A DNA stretch of 64,000 bases from Desulfoarculaceae bacterium (GTDB lineage: Bacteria; Desulfobacterota; Desulfobulbia; Desulfobulbales; Desulfocapsaceae), in NCBI GenBank assembly GCA_019429465.1, contig JAHYIV010000006.1:1-64000 (forward strand). The letters run 5' to 3'. The position numbers and the translations under genes are program-made. Each line of letters opens with the position of its first letter. The first letter of the stretch is position 1. Shown here one piece after another: positions 44,970 through 54,680 of this stretch. The notes under the pieces were generated by a model. That model was given only the letters and a program-made list of their open reading frames with translations. It was not told the origin of the DNA and did no database searches.

Positions 44970-46535
44970 ATGGAGATATTGAACCAGCCAGTTTTACTGC
45001 TGCCCCTTGGTTTGTTACTTGGCATCATAGGCGGTTTTCTTTTAAGAAAACGCTTTGTTGAGGGGCATCTGGCCGACATAGAAGGTCAGGGAAAGCAGCT
45101 TATCGAAAATGCCATTTCTGAGGCGGAGCGGATCAAGAAAGACGCTGTGCTGCAGAGTAAAGAGGCTACCTATCAGCTGAAGCAGGCCGTTGAAGAGGAA
45201 ATACGGGTTGACAGGGCTGAATTAAAGGAAGAACAACGGCAGATCGGCGAGAAAAAAGAGCAGTTAAGAAGTGAAGTAGAGAGTCTGGATAAAAAGCGCA
45301 ATGATATTCTGAAGACTGAGGCCTTGTTACAACAGCAGGCAGAGTCCTTGCAGAAAAAAAATGATGAGGCGGACCAGCTTGTGCTCCGCCAGCGTGATGA
45401 ACTCGAAAAGATAGCAGAAATCAGTCGGGAAGAGGCCAGAAAATTGCTCATGGATTCAATGGAGAGTGAGGCGCGCATGCATGCCGCCAAAAAACTTGCT
45501 CGCATTGAACAGGAGATGAGAATGGAGGCCGATAAAAAAGGAAAGAATATCCTGGCTCTGGCTATTTCCAGGTATGCCGGCGATTATGTCGCCGATAGAA
45601 CCGTCTCCGTGGTTCCTCTGCCCAATGATGAGATGAAAGGCAGGATTATTGGGCGCGAGGGGAGAAATATCAGGGCCATTGAAGCGGCAACGGGGATTGA
45701 TATCATTATCGACGATACCCCGGAGGCGGTCATCCTTTCCGGATTTAATCCGGTGCGACGTGAAGTTGCCCGGCTTTCCCTGTTGCAGCTTATCAATGAT
45801 GGTCGTATTCATCCTGCCCGCATTGAAGAGGTGGTGGCCAAGGTCACCAAAGAACTTGATGTAAGCCTGCGCGAGGCTGGAGAACAGGCCACCTTTGATG
45901 TGGGCGCCCATGGGGTTCATGTGGAGTTGATTCATCTCCTTGGCAGGTTGAAATTTCGGACCAGCTATGGCCAGAATGTCCTCCAGCATTCCCTTGAGGT
46001 GGCGTTCCTCTGTGGCATTATGGCTGCAGAACTGGGCATTGATGTCAAAATGGCCAAGAGGGCCGGTCTGCTCCATGATATCGGCAAAGCGGTTGATCAT
46101 GAGGTGGAGGGGTCACATGCGATCATCGGTCGTGACCTGGCCAAAAAATATGGTGAGCCAGAGGAGGTGGTGTACGCCATTGGCGCCCATCATGAAGACC
46201 TTCCGCCGCAAAGCGTCCTTGATATCCTGGTCCAGTCGGCGGACGCCTTGTCCGGTGCCAGGCCTGGAGCCCGCAAAGAGATGCTGCAGACCTATGTCAA
46301 GCGCCTGGAAGATCTGGAAAATATAGCAAACGCCTTTGAGGGTGTTGAGAAGTCCTACGCCATTCAGGCTGGACGGGATCTGCGGATCATTGTTGATGCC
46401 AAAAAGATTCAGGATGCCGAGGCCATTCTCTTGAGCCAGGATATTGCCAGGAACATTGAGGCGCAACTGACCTATCCGGGCCAGATACGGGTCACCGTGA
46501 TTCGAGAAACCAGGGCCGTCGAGTTTGCCAGATAG
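44970..46535 (+). CDS. rny: Ribonuclease Y
   Basis: The 521-residue protein has an N-terminal membrane anchor ([19 protein letters not shown]), a long coiled coil (about 30-200), a KH domain ([20 protein letters not shown]) and a C-terminal HD nuclease domain ([27 protein letters not shown]). It is the initiating mRNA endonuclease in bacteria that use RNase Y. It is followed by tyrS 75 bases downstream. Confidence 0.97.
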   Translation: MEILNQPVLLLPLGLLLGIIGGFLLRKRFVEGHLADIEGQGKQLIENAISEAERIKKDAVLQSKEATYQLKQAVEEEIRVDRAELKEEQRQIGEKKEQLRSEVESLDKKRNDILKTEALLQQQAESLQKKNDEADQLVLRQRDELEKIAEISREEARKLLMDSMESEARMHAAKKLARIEQEMRMEADKKGKNILALAISRYAGDYVADRTVSVVPLPNDEMKGRIIGREGRNIRAIEAATGIDIIIDDTPEAVILSGFNPVRREVARLSLLQLINDGRIHPARIEEVVAKVTKELDVSLREAGEQATFDVGAHGVHVELIHLLGRLKFRTSYGQNVLQHSLEVAFLCGIMAAELGIDVKMAKRAGLLHDIGKAVDHEVEGSHAIIGRDLAKKYGEPEEVVYAIGAHHEDLPPQSVLDILVQSADALSGARPGARKEMLQTYVKRLEDLENIANAFEGVEKSYAIQAGRDLRIIVDAKKIQDAEAILLSQDIARNIEAQLTYPGQIRVTVIRETRAVEFAR

Positions 46536-46610
46536 AACAGAGCTGAGCGCTGACAGCAGGATTGCTGTTTTTGTAATAATCAACTTCTTGGAGAAGAGAG
46601 CAGGAGAACC

Positions 46611-47822
46611 ATGCCTTCCATTGATGACCAGATAAAACGCATTGAGCGGGGAGTCGTTGATTGTATCTCCCGCGAAGAACTTGTTAAAAAATTGGAAAAG
46701 TCAGTAGCCACCGGGATTCCGCTGCGGGTAAAGGCCGGTTTTGATCCAACTGCCCCAGATCTGCATCTGGGGCATACTGTTCTTTTGCAGAAGCTGAAGC
46801 AATTTCAGGATCTTGGCCATGACGTGTACTTCCTGATCGGTGATTTTACCGGTATGATCGGTGATCCGACCGGCAAGTCCGAGACCAGGAAGGCCCTGAC
46901 CCGTGAGGATGTGGCCAAAAATGCCGAAAGTTACAAGGAGCAGGTCTTCAAGATCCTTGACCCTGAGAGGACCAAGGTTGTCTTCAACAGTCAGTGGCTG
47001 GCCGAGCTTGACTCCTTTGCCATGATCAGGCTGGCCTCGGAGCTCACCGTGGCCAGGATGCTGGAACGGGAAGATTTTAAGGTTCGTTTCAGAGAGGGGA
47101 CTCCCATCTCTATCCATGAGTTTCTCTATCCGCTCATCCAGGGCTATGACTCTGTGGCTATCGAGGCCGATGTAGAGATTGGCGGCACGGATCAGCTGTT
47201 TAATCTGCTTATGGGCCGCGATCTCCAGCGTTCACGCGGTCAGGCCCCCCAAGTGGTGCTCACCCTTCCCCTCCTTGAAGGGCTGGATGGGGTGAACAAG
47301 ATGAGTAAATCTCTTGGCAATTATATCGGTATCACCGAGCCTCCCAATGATATCTATGGCAAAATCCTTTCCGTCTCAGATCAGTTGATGTTCCGTTATT
47401 ATGAGCTGCTCAGTGATCTGGGAACGGAAGAGGTGGCCGTCCTGAAGAGAGAAATGGAGAGTGGTGCCCGTCATCCCAAGGAGATCAAGAAACAGTTGGC
47501 CCGGGAGTTGACAGCCCGTTTTCATTCAGAGGAGGCGGCGTTGCAGGCTGAGCAGAACTTTGAAAAAGTATTTCAGAAAGGCGGGCTGCCTGATGATATC
47601 CTTGAGAGGCAGGTCACGGCCACGGAAGAGATCTGGCTGCCCCAGCTGCTGGTAGATGTGGAGCTTGTTGCCTCCACTTCTGATGGCCGACGGATGATCA
47701 AACAGAATGCTGTCTCGCTTGACGGGGAAAAGGTGACGGATGTCAATGCAATGGTGAAACCCCTTGGCGAGGTGCTGCTCAAGGTGGGCAAGCTGCGCTA
47801 TTGCAAGGTCTGTTTCCGCTAA
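46611..47822 (+). CDS. tyrS: Tyrosyl-tRNA synthetase
   Basis: The 403-residue class I synthetase has the HIGH-type motif HLGHTVLLQ (near residue 47), the tyrosine-binding [11 protein letters not shown] segment and the KMSKS loop ([12 protein letters not shown]). The C-terminal S4 domain ends [15 protein letters not shown]. The TAA stop (47820-47822) coincides with the CTAAGGG end of the family E element that begins here, so the element may have supplied or replaced the original stop. Confidence 0.97.
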   Translation: MPSIDDQIKRIERGVVDCISREELVKKLEKSVATGIPLRVKAGFDPTAPDLHLGHTVLLQKLKQFQDLGHDVYFLIGDFTGMIGDPTGKSETRKALTREDVAKNAESYKEQVFKILDPERTKVVFNSQWLAELDSFAMIRLASELTVARMLEREDFKVRFREGTPISIHEFLYPLIQGYDSVAIEADVEIGGTDQLFNLLMGRDLQRSRGQAPQVVLTLPLLEGLDGVNKMSKSLGNYIGITEPPNDIYGKILSVSDQLMFRYYELLSDLGTEEVAVLKREMESGARHPKEIKKQLARELTARFHSEEAALQAEQNFEKVFQKGGLPDDILERQVTATEEIWLPQLLVDVELVASTSDGRRMIKQNAVSLDGEKVTDVNAMVKPLGEVLLKVGKLRYCKVCFR

Positions 47823-48078
47823 GGGATGTTGAAAATTTCTCTATGTCATCTTGCTTCCCGTCTTTGATCCATCTTTATGGCACAGGTTGAGTAAAATCCT
47901 CGATGTAGCGCAACTACGTCGTCGGTGTAGCTCAACCTGTGCCGCCGGATCCGGTCCAAATCCAGTCGCAACTCAAGTAGTAGTGCCTTACAGCTTATTT
48001 TCTTGTTCTTTTGTAAGAAAATGATCTGCGAAGGGCACTTATCCCGTTCATCGGGGTTAGTAATTTCCGAGTCGCTAA
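47819..48078 (+). repeat. Family E element, copy 2, interrupted by family C
   Basis: It begins CTAAGGG at the tyrS stop and follows the family E core (CATCTTGCTTCCCGTCTTTG, CCAAATCCAGTCGCAACTCA). After AACTCAAGTA the sequence is broken by an 80-bp family C copy and then resumes TAATTTCCGAGTC. Without the insert it would be about 180 bp, as the other copies are. Confidence 0.85.
47981..48060 (-). repeat. Family C hairpin element, copy 3, nested in family E
   Basis: It reads TAGTGCCTTACAGCTTATTT into the hairpin and out through GGGCACTTATCCCGTTCATC to GGGGTTAG, in reverse orientation. It lies inside the family E copy, with TA at both junctions. This shows family C moved after family E settled here. 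Confidence 0.88.
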
Positions 48079-48097
48079 ACAATATTTGAAGTTCCAT

Positions 48098-48143
48098 ACA
48101 CAAAAAAGGATTGTACCTTTGTCGGGTTACAATCCTTTTTTGT
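48098..48143. terminator. Bidirectional terminator between tyrS and fur-like gene
   Basis: ACAAAAAAGGATTGTA and its complement TACAATCCTTTTTTGT enclose a 12-base loop. The A tract and T tract at the two sides of the stem suit termination from both convergent genes. Confidence 0.88.
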
Positions 48144-48163
48144 TGTGAAAGAGAGGGCGGCAA

Positions 48164-48580
48164 TCAGTTGATGCTTGCTGTCTGGTCTGATCCGGCACAG
48201 TCGACACACAAACCGGTGAATTCGATATGATGGCCAAGGATCTGATACTGGCTGGCTTGGGCCGCGGCTTCATTGATGTCCTGTTGTACGGCAATGTCGA
48301 TGTCATCGACCTTGCCGCACTCCAGGCAGCGAATATGGTAATGTGGCTGTATGGTTGCATCAAATCGTTTCTGGGTGCCGCCGACCTCCAGTTTGAGGAT
48401 CATTCCAGTTTCTGCCATCAGCTCGAGATTCCTGTAGACAGTCCCCAGGCCGATGCGGGGAAGGCGTTTGCGGACCATGTCATAGACTTCATTGGCTGTT
48501 GGGTGTGAGCTCACCTTTAACAGCTCTTCAAGGATGATTTGTCGTTGGGTGGTTAAACGCATAAGGGTAGGTTCTTGCAT
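48164..48580 (-). CDS. Fur-family transcriptional regulator (PerR/Fur-like)
   Basis: The 138-residue protein has the Fur winged helix (LTTQRQIILEELLKVSSHPTANEVYDMVRKRLPRIGLGTVYRNLELM, split here as its main landmarks RIGLGTVYRNLELM and HPTANEVYD), the HYHIRCLECGKVDDID metal region and a second CXXC (CVDC) near the C-terminus for structural zinc. It could sense iron or peroxide; the sequence does not separate Fur from PerR. A palindromic site lies 41 bases upstream, suggesting autoregulation. Confidence 0.9.
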   Translation of the reverse strand: MQEPTLMRLTTQRQIILEELLKVSSHPTANEVYDMVRKRLPRIGLGTVYRNLELMAETGMILKLEVGGTQKRFDATIQPHYHIRCLECGKVDDIDIAVQQDINEAAAQASQYQILGHHIEFTGLCVDCAGSDQTASIN

Positions 48581-48620
48581 GGTCTGTCCTGTTTCTGATG
48601 AGCTTGTATGGTAAGAAAAC

Positions 48621-48634
48621 TTATTATGTAATAA
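48621..48634. promoter_or_regulatory. Putative Fur/PerR-type operator
   Basis: TTATTATGTAATAA is a perfect inverted repeat around TG in an AT-rich stretch, 41 bases before the start of the Fur-family gene. Its half sites resemble those of Per/Fur boxes (TTATAAT-type). Autoregulation is inferred. Confidence 0.45.
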
Positions 48635-48730
48635 TATATCTCAAGTTAGATAGAAAAACAATAGGGGGCAAGAATCTTTTTGCCTTTCAACTCAGACTTT
48701 AGCCCTGCGCGTTTGAATTTTCGAGCTTCT

Positions 48731-50017
48731 TCAAGAGAGAAAAGGATTGAAGTAGCCAAGACGAAGGGTGGGAAATCGTCTTTGTAATTTGAGCAGCCAT
48801 GGGCGCATACCCAAAGGGCTCTTTGTCGGATGAAAATCCAGGGTATGCAGGTACCATTCAGGGTCCATGTTCAGGTTGCGTAGCTGGATCAAGTCGGGTC
48901 GGCAGGATGCCACCAGTTGAGAAAGGGCCTCAAACTCTTCGCTTGAATCCGTAACCCCGGGCTGGATAAAATAGTTGAGGGAGACAAAACGATCGGCCTC
49001 TTTCATTATCCTGATGGATTCCTTGACATCGGTCAGGGTGAAGCCGTCAGGTCGGTAGTATCGACTGTGATACTGCTCCTGGGCAGAATTGAGGCTGACG
49101 CGGAGGCTGTCCAGTCCAGCCCGGGCCAGGATCTCAACTGCTTGTGGCAGGCTGGAGTTGGAGTTGAGGTTAATAGTCCCACGTGCCGTCTGCTTGCGGA
49201 TGAGCTGAATAGCCTCTTCGATAATGTGGGCCTGGAGCAGAGGTTCGCCTTCACATCCCTGGCCGAAGCTGACAATGGCATCCTCTGCCTTTTGCAGATG
49301 AGGGATGGCCACGCCAGCGATTTCCTGAGGGGTGGGGACAAAGCGGATACGATCCTGGGTAGCCGAACAGGAACCGGCTGGTTGCAGGGAGATGCAGCCG
49401 ACACATCGGGCATTGCAGATGGGGGAAGTAGGGAGAGGGGCTTCCCAGCGACCAAGGAAATAATTCCGGGCAGCAGGGCAGCCGTAGGTAAGGCAGCATT
49501 TTCCTAAATGCTGCACCAGCCTGTTATCGCCGTACTCTTTCAGCTTTTTTCTGGTCTTCCTGATAATTTTTTCCTGGTCAAACTGGCAGAAATCCTGACG
49601 TATGTCCGGGTCGCTGCGAAAGGCCGTAACCCAAAAACGTCCCTGGTGCCAGCCCACTGCTGTATAGGCAAAGAGCGGCAGGCGCGGGGCATTGCTGCCT
49701 CGTGTCTGGTAGGCGCTGTTGAAGATGGCCGTGTACGCCGGAGACATAAAGGCGGCGACGGCCTGCACGGTGTCGCCCGGCTGGTATGGGTCTTCTTCGA
49801 GGAGCAGAGGTTCACCATTCTCCTTGTTGCAACCCACAGGCAGACGACCTGGAAGGACAAAGAGCTCACTGCCTTCAGGCAGGGGAATCAGATCTTCAAT
49901 GCTTGGCTGGCAAAACTGGCCGCCACTCATGCCGGCCATGTTGAGCTCGGGAAAATCCGTAATATTGCCTTGGGAGTCGGCGAAAACCAGGGAAGGAAGG
50001 GCGTCTGGATGGATCAC
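48731..50017 (-). CDS. Radical SAM protein of unknown role
   Basis: The 428-residue product has the radical SAM cysteine motif CNARCVGCISLQ (near residue 199). An extra cysteine pair lies just upstream in CCLTYGCPAARNYFLG. The first 150 residues are a separate domain (beta-rich, FVLPGRLPVGCN, AYTAVGWHQGRFW) with no recognised family. The SAM part resembles those of 7-carboxy-type or heme-type radical enzymes only in general. The start is GTG and overlaps the stop of the small upstream gene by four bases (GTGA), so the two are translationally coupled. Confidence 0.85.
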   Translation of the reverse strand: MIHPDALPSLVFADSQGNITDFPELNMAGMSGGQFCQPSIEDLIPLPEGSELFVLPGRLPVGCNKENGEPLLLEEDPYQPGDTVQAVAAFMSPAYTAIFNSAYQTRGSNAPRLPLFAYTAVGWHQGRFWVTAFRSDPDIRQDFCQFDQEKIIRKTRKKLKEYGDNRLVQHLGKCCLTYGCPAARNYFLGRWEAPLPTSPICNARCVGCISLQPAGSCSATQDRIRFVPTPQEIAGVAIPHLQKAEDAIVSFGQGCEGEPLLQAHIIEEAIQLIRKQTARGTINLNSNSSLPQAVEILARAGLDSLRVSLNSAQEQYHSRYYRPDGFTLTDVKESIRIMKEADRFVSLNYFIQPGVTDSSEEFEALSQLVASCRPDLIQLRNLNMDPEWYLHTLDFHPTKSPLGMRPWLLKLQRRFPTLRLGYFNPFLS

Positions 50018-50436
50018 TGGGGGCGCAGAATAGTGAAAATAGAATCTGTGGTCAGGTAGATTTCCAGATCTTCACCATAAATGTCCTGAATTGCCGAGTG
50101 GTTGATCAGGTCTTCTATGATAAATTGGGTAAGATAGAGACTGATAATGTTTGGATCCGGCACCAGGGTCCGCAAGGGGGCGACCTTCAGTTGGATTTCG
50201 AATTCATCCAGATTAGCCATTTTCTTGAGTTGCTCTTCAAATGTATCATGCAGACTCTGGACAGAAGTGGTCTCGACGATTCCTTTATCGATCAGTCGCT
50301 GCACCAGCTTGGCGGCCAGTTCGTCAGCATTTTCTCTGGCCTTTTGGAGCATGAACCGTCTTTCCTGCTCCCGTTTACGATCGATACTTCGTATCGTTTT
50401 GTCTGTAGTGCTATTGGGGCTGATATGAACTTTCAT
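50014..50436 (-). CDS. Hypothetical protein coupled to radical SAM gene
   Basis: The 140-residue product starts MKVHISPNSTTDKTIRSIDR and is rich in charged helices. It has no cysteine-rich or membrane segment. No family is recognised. The GTGA overlap with the following radical SAM gene suggests they act together, for example as a substrate-binding or assembly partner; this is inference. The upstream 50437-50722 interval holds a fragment of family B (ACGGCTGTAACGAAATAACC) and nothing else. Confidence 0.75.
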   Translation of the reverse strand: MKVHISPNSTTDKTIRSIDRKREQERRFMLQKARENADELAAKLVQRLIDKGIVETTSVQSLHDTFEEQLKKMANLDEFEIQLKVAPLRTLVPDPNIISLYLTQFIIEDLINHSAIQDIYGEDLEIYLTTDSIFTILRPQ

Positions 50437-50722
50437 TATAAATCTCCGGTTAGCGTAGAAGAAAAATGTCTATGTGAAGAACGAACCAGTCACTGAGTTT
50501 ATTCTCACAAGAGACAAAGTTTAGAAATCTACTGCATCCGCTCGAATCTTCCAATAAAAAACTAGGTTGTTGTCGTAAAATACACCTTCATTTGAGGCCA
50601 GAGAGACGGGTGTGAAACACCTGTTACCCATGATCCGTCCATGAACCCCGAGCAATAGGCCGGCCACGCATGACGGCTGTAACGAAATAACCTGGAACCT
50701 GGATCACCCTTGGTAACGGTTG

Positions 50723-52924
50723 CTAACCGTTACTGTTGTAGAGACTGGCAAAGTGGCGCATCTCATCCTGCTGCGGCTCAGGCAGGCGTAAATCATATCT
50801 CGTCAGATATTCGGCCGCCATACGATGGGTGTTGAAAATAGGAACATTGAGGATGAGGTTCATGACCGCCTTGTCAAGAAAGGTGGAGCCTTTCTCTTCC
50901 TGATAAAATTCCTTGAGGATGGTCGGCAGGGTTTTATAAAATGAGGCCGAATCTTCGCTGTAGAGCAGTGTTTCTGGTGATTCGCTGAGGTCTGCCTCTT
51001 CGACAGGTCCTTCGAGTCCAAACTTCCAGCCGGTCTGACCATTGTGATACCCTTCAGCCCACCAGCCGTCCATGATGGAGATATTGGGCACCCCGTTCAT
51101 GGCCGCTTTCATGCCACTGGTGCCGGAGGCCTCGAGGGGACGTTTGGGGCTGTTGAGCCAGGCATGGACGCCGGCCACCATCATCTTGGCAATTTTCATA
51201 TCATAGTTGGGGATAAAGATTAAATTGGCCAGTCCGTTACTTTTCCGGTGCAGCTCTTTCTGGCAGTCGAGGATCAGTTTGATGACTGATTTCCCCGGTG
51301 CGTCGGCCGGATGGGCCTTGCCGGCAAATATAAAATTTATGGGCCAGTTGTTCGTGGTCACGATCTCGGCCAGGGTGTCCAGATTGTCAAAAATCAGATC
51401 TGCGCGTTTATAGGTAGAAAAACGTCTGGCAAAGCCAACGGTGAAGACCTTAGGGTCCATGCGGGTGTTTCGGTCAATGAGGGAAGAGAATAAATTGGGC
51501 GGATCAATCCAGGTCTCAAATTTCTGGTCCCGGTGCTGCAGGAGCATGGTGTTGATGAAATTGAACAGGATTGCCGTGTCTTTTTTCCAGGCATCATTCA
51601 GATAGCTGCGAAGCTTTGGATCATTAGCCATGGGACCCAGGTTGCCGAAAACACCCGGGTCATGCTGCCAGTCTTGCAGCGCCGGAAAGAGGTTGAAGAC
51701 CTCGGCTCTGGCGTCACTGATCCAGGTCAGGTGATGGACGCCATTGGTGATGGCCGAGATCTTTTTGGCAAACTGGGGAAACTGTTTCCGGGTTACATCC
51801 CGATGCAGTCTGCTGACACTGTTGGCGGCCCTGTTCACGGTCATGGCCATGGTGGTGAAGTTATACGAACCTGGGTGCTCCACGTCATGGGCCAGGAGCT
51901 CCAGTATCCTTTGGCAAGATTTATGGCTGATTCCGGCGTAAAGTGCTTTGTCAAATCGATCGTGTCCAGCCTTGACTGGTGTGTGAATGGTATAGATTGT
52001 CCGGAGGGCGACCTTGTCGGCGGCGGCCATGACCTGCTGGTCGGTGGCTGTGCAGAGATCAGGGTGACCGATGATTCCTTGCAGCTCTTCCGCGATCAGT
52101 TGCAGGATGGCAATGACACCGTGCTGTTCGTTGAGGTGGAAGGTCTTGGCGGTGAACCCCAATTTTCGCAGCACCGGAATGATTCCGGAGCCGAGCATGC
52201 GTCTTTGCAGGGCTTTTGCCATGGAGGATTCAGCGTTGTAGAGCTGTCCGGCAGCATTTTTCAATGGCCCTGGTGTGTCAGGAAGGGAGAAGTCAAGGAG
52301 GATTTCCGGGACGAAAAAGTCAAGTGAATGGCTGATTTCCATCTTCATCCAGACCTGGGCCCGAATCATCGTGATCTGATTATTCTGGTTGTAAAAGGGG
52401 ATATCGACATGCAGTGGTTCCTCGGGATTTTGTGGATCCTGCAAGAGGTAGAGTCCGTGAGTGGCCTCTGGCTGCCATGCGACTGTCTGGCAGATCTGAC
52501 CAATCCTGGAATCGACGAGTTGGCAAAAGTATCCTTGTCGAAAGAGGAGGCTGATAGCGACCGCCGGGATCTGGCAATCAGCAAAGCTCTTGAGAGTATC
52601 CCCTGCCAGAACACCAAGACCGCCGCTGTAGGTGGGAATTTTTTCAGGTCCGTGGAAAAGTTTTTTGATAAACCCTTTCAACTTGTTGTCCATTGAGCTG
52701 GTGCGTTCAAGGTCAATCAGCCTTTGTTTTACCGGACTATAAACATCAGGGTCGGCGCCGATTTCCATTGAGATGTAGGCAGCGGAGTTTCCATCGGGAT
52801 GGGTCAGGTTGGCCCAGACCTCATCAAAGACCTTTTGGTGGACACCAAAAAAAGTACCAAATTGATTGGAGGCTATCAGGGTGTGAATGTTGGCGGTAGT
52901 AATGTTGTAGTATGTATGGGGCAT
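50723..52924 (-). CDS. glgP: Alpha-glucan (glycogen) phosphorylase
   Basis: The 733-residue protein belongs to the GT35 alpha-glucan phosphorylase family: YISMEIGADPDVYS and IPTYSGGLGVLAGDTLKS at the N-terminus, TFHLNEQHGVIAILQLI, ITNGVHHLTWIS, and the pyridoxal-phosphate lysine region EASGTSGMKAAMNGVPNIS. It releases glucose 1-phosphate from storage glucan. The length is that of the shorter archaeal/anaerobe type. A small inverted repeat (GTAACGGTTGCTAACCGTTA) spans the stop codon. It is divergent from pal. Confidence 0.93.
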   Translation of the reverse strand: MPHTYYNITTANIHTLIASNQFGTFFGVHQKVFDEVWANLTHPDGNSAAYISMEIGADPDVYSPVKQRLIDLERTSSMDNKLKGFIKKLFHGPEKIPTYSGGLGVLAGDTLKSFADCQIPAVAISLLFRQGYFCQLVDSRIGQICQTVAWQPEATHGLYLLQDPQNPEEPLHVDIPFYNQNNQITMIRAQVWMKMEISHSLDFFVPEILLDFSLPDTPGPLKNAAGQLYNAESSMAKALQRRMLGSGIIPVLRKLGFTAKTFHLNEQHGVIAILQLIAEELQGIIGHPDLCTATDQQVMAAADKVALRTIYTIHTPVKAGHDRFDKALYAGISHKSCQRILELLAHDVEHPGSYNFTTMAMTVNRAANSVSRLHRDVTRKQFPQFAKKISAITNGVHHLTWISDARAEVFNLFPALQDWQHDPGVFGNLGPMANDPKLRSYLNDAWKKDTAILFNFINTMLLQHRDQKFETWIDPPNLFSSLIDRNTRMDPKVFTVGFARRFSTYKRADLIFDNLDTLAEIVTTNNWPINFIFAGKAHPADAPGKSVIKLILDCQKELHRKSNGLANLIFIPNYDMKIAKMMVAGVHAWLNSPKRPLEASGTSGMKAAMNGVPNISIMDGWWAEGYHNGQTGWKFGLEGPVEEADLSESPETLLYSEDSASFYKTLPTILKEFYQEEKGSTFLDKAVMNLILNVPIFNTHRMAAEYLTRYDLRLPEPQQDEMRHFASLYNSNG

Positions 52925-53078
52925 GGCTTGTTGTCAGATTTGTCAGTTGTTTGAGGTCTTCGTAAGTCGCCTTTTCTCCATTTTTAACCGTTGTCAAGGA
53001 ATGGTCAAGGACTGATGGTTTTTTCGCCACGAATCCTGAGGCGACAACAGATTTTAAAATGTAGAGGGTTAGGGCTTA

Positions 53079-53111
53079 TTTTTCAACAAAAAACCGTTTT
53101 GTTGAAAAATC
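53079..53111. other. 14-bp perfect hairpin between glgP and pal
   Basis: ATTTTTCAACAAAA and TTTTGTTGAAAAAT pair around a five-base loop. The site lies between two divergent promoters, so termination is not the obvious role; it may be a regulatory or repeat-derived hairpin. The rest of 52925-53226 holds an unused strong ribosome site (AAAGGAGGTG at 53139). Confidence 0.6.
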
Positions 53112-53226
53112 ATGAAGAAGTCCAGTTTCCTTTTCTGTAAAGGAGGTGTATAGTTGCCTGCATCATATGAGGGCTCTTTTTTTGGGGCCATAGAAAATAA
53201 CAAATTACGTATTGAAGGTGCGTGTG

Positions 53227-53739
53227 ATGAACAAGGTGCAGAATGTGTTGTTGGTCGTTCTTGGGTTGCTGATGTTGGCCCTGGTAGGTTGTGCCAAGGA
53301 CAAAACCAGTGACGAGATGAAAGGCGTGCAGGAAGGCGACGTGAGTACCACGACTACTCTGGAATCATTGGACTCAGAGTCGATTGGTATTATGGAAGGT
53401 CGTACCTCAGGACCCATGGCTCCACTCTATTTTGATTTTGATTCCTCTGCCGTTCGTCAGGATCAGTTGGGTCGAATGGATGCAAACGCCGTATTCTTGA
53501 AGTCCGAAGGTGTGTCTGTCAGGATTGAAGGAAACTGTGATCCGCGCGGTACCCAGGAATATAATATGGCACTTGGTGAGCGTCGTGCTCTCAGTGCTCA
53601 GCAATATCTGGCGGACATGGGTGTTGCCAAAGAGAAGATGACCACTATCAGTTATGGTGCAGAGCAGCTTTTATTGCAAGGCCATGATGAGTTGTCCTGG
53701 GCCCAGAACAGACGTGCGGATTTTGTCATAGTTAAATAA
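53227..53739 (+). CDS. pal: Peptidoglycan-associated lipoprotein (Pal)
   Basis: From the ATG at 53227 the 170-residue product has a lipoprotein signal with lipobox LVGC (LGLLMLALVGCAKD) and a C-terminal OmpA-like domain (YFDFDSSAVRQDQ, IEGNCDPRGTQEYNMALGERRA, SYGAEQ). It anchors the outer membrane to peptidoglycan as part of Tol-Pal. The frame is open five codons further upstream (TTG at 53212), but that adds basic residues before Met and is less likely. ompH follows after 22 bases. Confidence 0.93.
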   Translation: MNKVQNVLLVVLGLLMLALVGCAKDKTSDEMKGVQEGDVSTTTTLESLDSESIGIMEGRTSGPMAPLYFDFDSSAVRQDQLGRMDANAVFLKSEGVSVRIEGNCDPRGTQEYNMALGERRALSAQQYLADMGVAKEKMTTISYGAEQLLLQGHDELSWAQNRRADFVIVK

Positions 53740-53761
53740 CGTATTATTATAGAGGGGAAAA

Positions 53762-54298
53762 ATGAATTTAAGGTCAGTGTTGTTTATAGGATTATTTCTG
53801 GCGGTGATCAGTCTCGGTGGCCAGCATGTCTCTGTCGCCAGTGCCGCCGAAGTCAAGATAGGTGTCATGAATGTGCAAAAGGTGCTTGTGGAGTCTGTTT
53901 CTGGAAAAGCAGCCAAGACACTGTTTGAGGCCAAGGCCAAAGAACTGAAGGACAAATTTCAGGTTGAAGAAAACGCCTTGGTTGCCATGCAGCAGGAGAT
54001 AGAAAAAAAGAGTTCGGCCTGGAGTGCTGAGAAAAAAGAGTCTGAGGTTCGTGAGTATCAAAAAAAAGGGCGTGAATTTCAGGCTAAGACCGAAGATGCT
54101 CGTTTTGAACTTAAGCAATTGCAGGACAAAGAACTTGAACCTATCTTGAAGACGATGCAGGAAGTCGTTGATGCCTATGGCAAGAAAAACGGCTACACCG
54201 TTATTCTTGATTCCAAGATTGGTGTTCTTTATTATAATAGTGTCGTTGATGTCAGTGCTGATTTGACCAAGGCGCTCGATCAAGCAATGAAAAAGTAG
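53762..54298 (+). CDS. OmpH/Skp-family periplasmic chaperone
   Basis: The 178-residue product has a signal peptide (LFIGLFLAVISLGGQHVSVA, cleavage near ASA-AE) and then a Skp-like fold: IGVMNVQKVLVES, long charged helices (EAKAKELKDKFQVEENALVA) and the C-terminal strand YTVILDSKIGVLYYN. It holds unfolded outer-membrane proteins in the periplasm. It follows pal in the same direction, and a family E repeat starts ten bases after it. Confidence 0.9.
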   Translation: MNLRSVLFIGLFLAVISLGGQHVSVASAAEVKIGVMNVQKVLVESVSGKAAKTLFEAKAKELKDKFQVEENALVAMQQEIEKKSSAWSAEKKESEVREYQKKGREFQAKTEDARFELKQLQDKELEPILKTMQEVVDAYGKKNGYTVILDSKIGVLYYNSVVDVSADLTKALDQAMKK

Positions 54299-54307
54299 CT
54301 TTCTCTG

Positions 54308-54494
54308 TTAAGGGACGCGGAAGATACTGGTGTACCTGAACTGCGACTGGATTTGGGCCGGATTTTGCTGTACCGATTGAGTAAAACCGCAGATGTAGTT
54401 GCGCTGCATCGAGGATTTTGCGATTGAGGTGCGGTCAAAGATGACCCGAAGACGGGAAACAATATGGTATGTCAGTATTTGTCGAGTCCCTAAG
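54308..54494 (-). repeat. Family E element, copy 3
   Basis: A 187-bp reverse copy, from TTAAGGGACGCGGAAGATAC to GTCGAGTCCCTAAG. The ends are inverted repeats of each other. Shared core sequences include GAACTGCGACTGGATTTGGG and GAAGACGGGAAAC. Confidence 0.88.
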
Positions 54495-54572
54495 TGCCAG
54501 GCACAGGTATAGCTGTGCGAAAAAAACGATGCGAGGGGATATGCCGCCTTTCGCCTCGTTTTTTTATTTGGG

Positions 54573-54680
54573 AGCCGTTACGAAATAACATGGCCATTTA
54601 TCTCTATTTCGTTACAGTTGCTTATGCCGCTTATGCCGCTCCGGGCAATTAGATGGCCATGTTATTTTTTTACAGCGGCT
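54573..54680 (+). repeat. Family B palindromic element, copy 6
   Basis: A 108-bp copy from AGCCGTTACGAAATAACATG to TTTACAGCGGCT, with a duplicated TTATGCCGC segment in the middle. The next element, family C copy 4, begins right at its end. A hairpin-free interval of about 78 bases separates it from family E copy 3. Confidence 0.88.
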
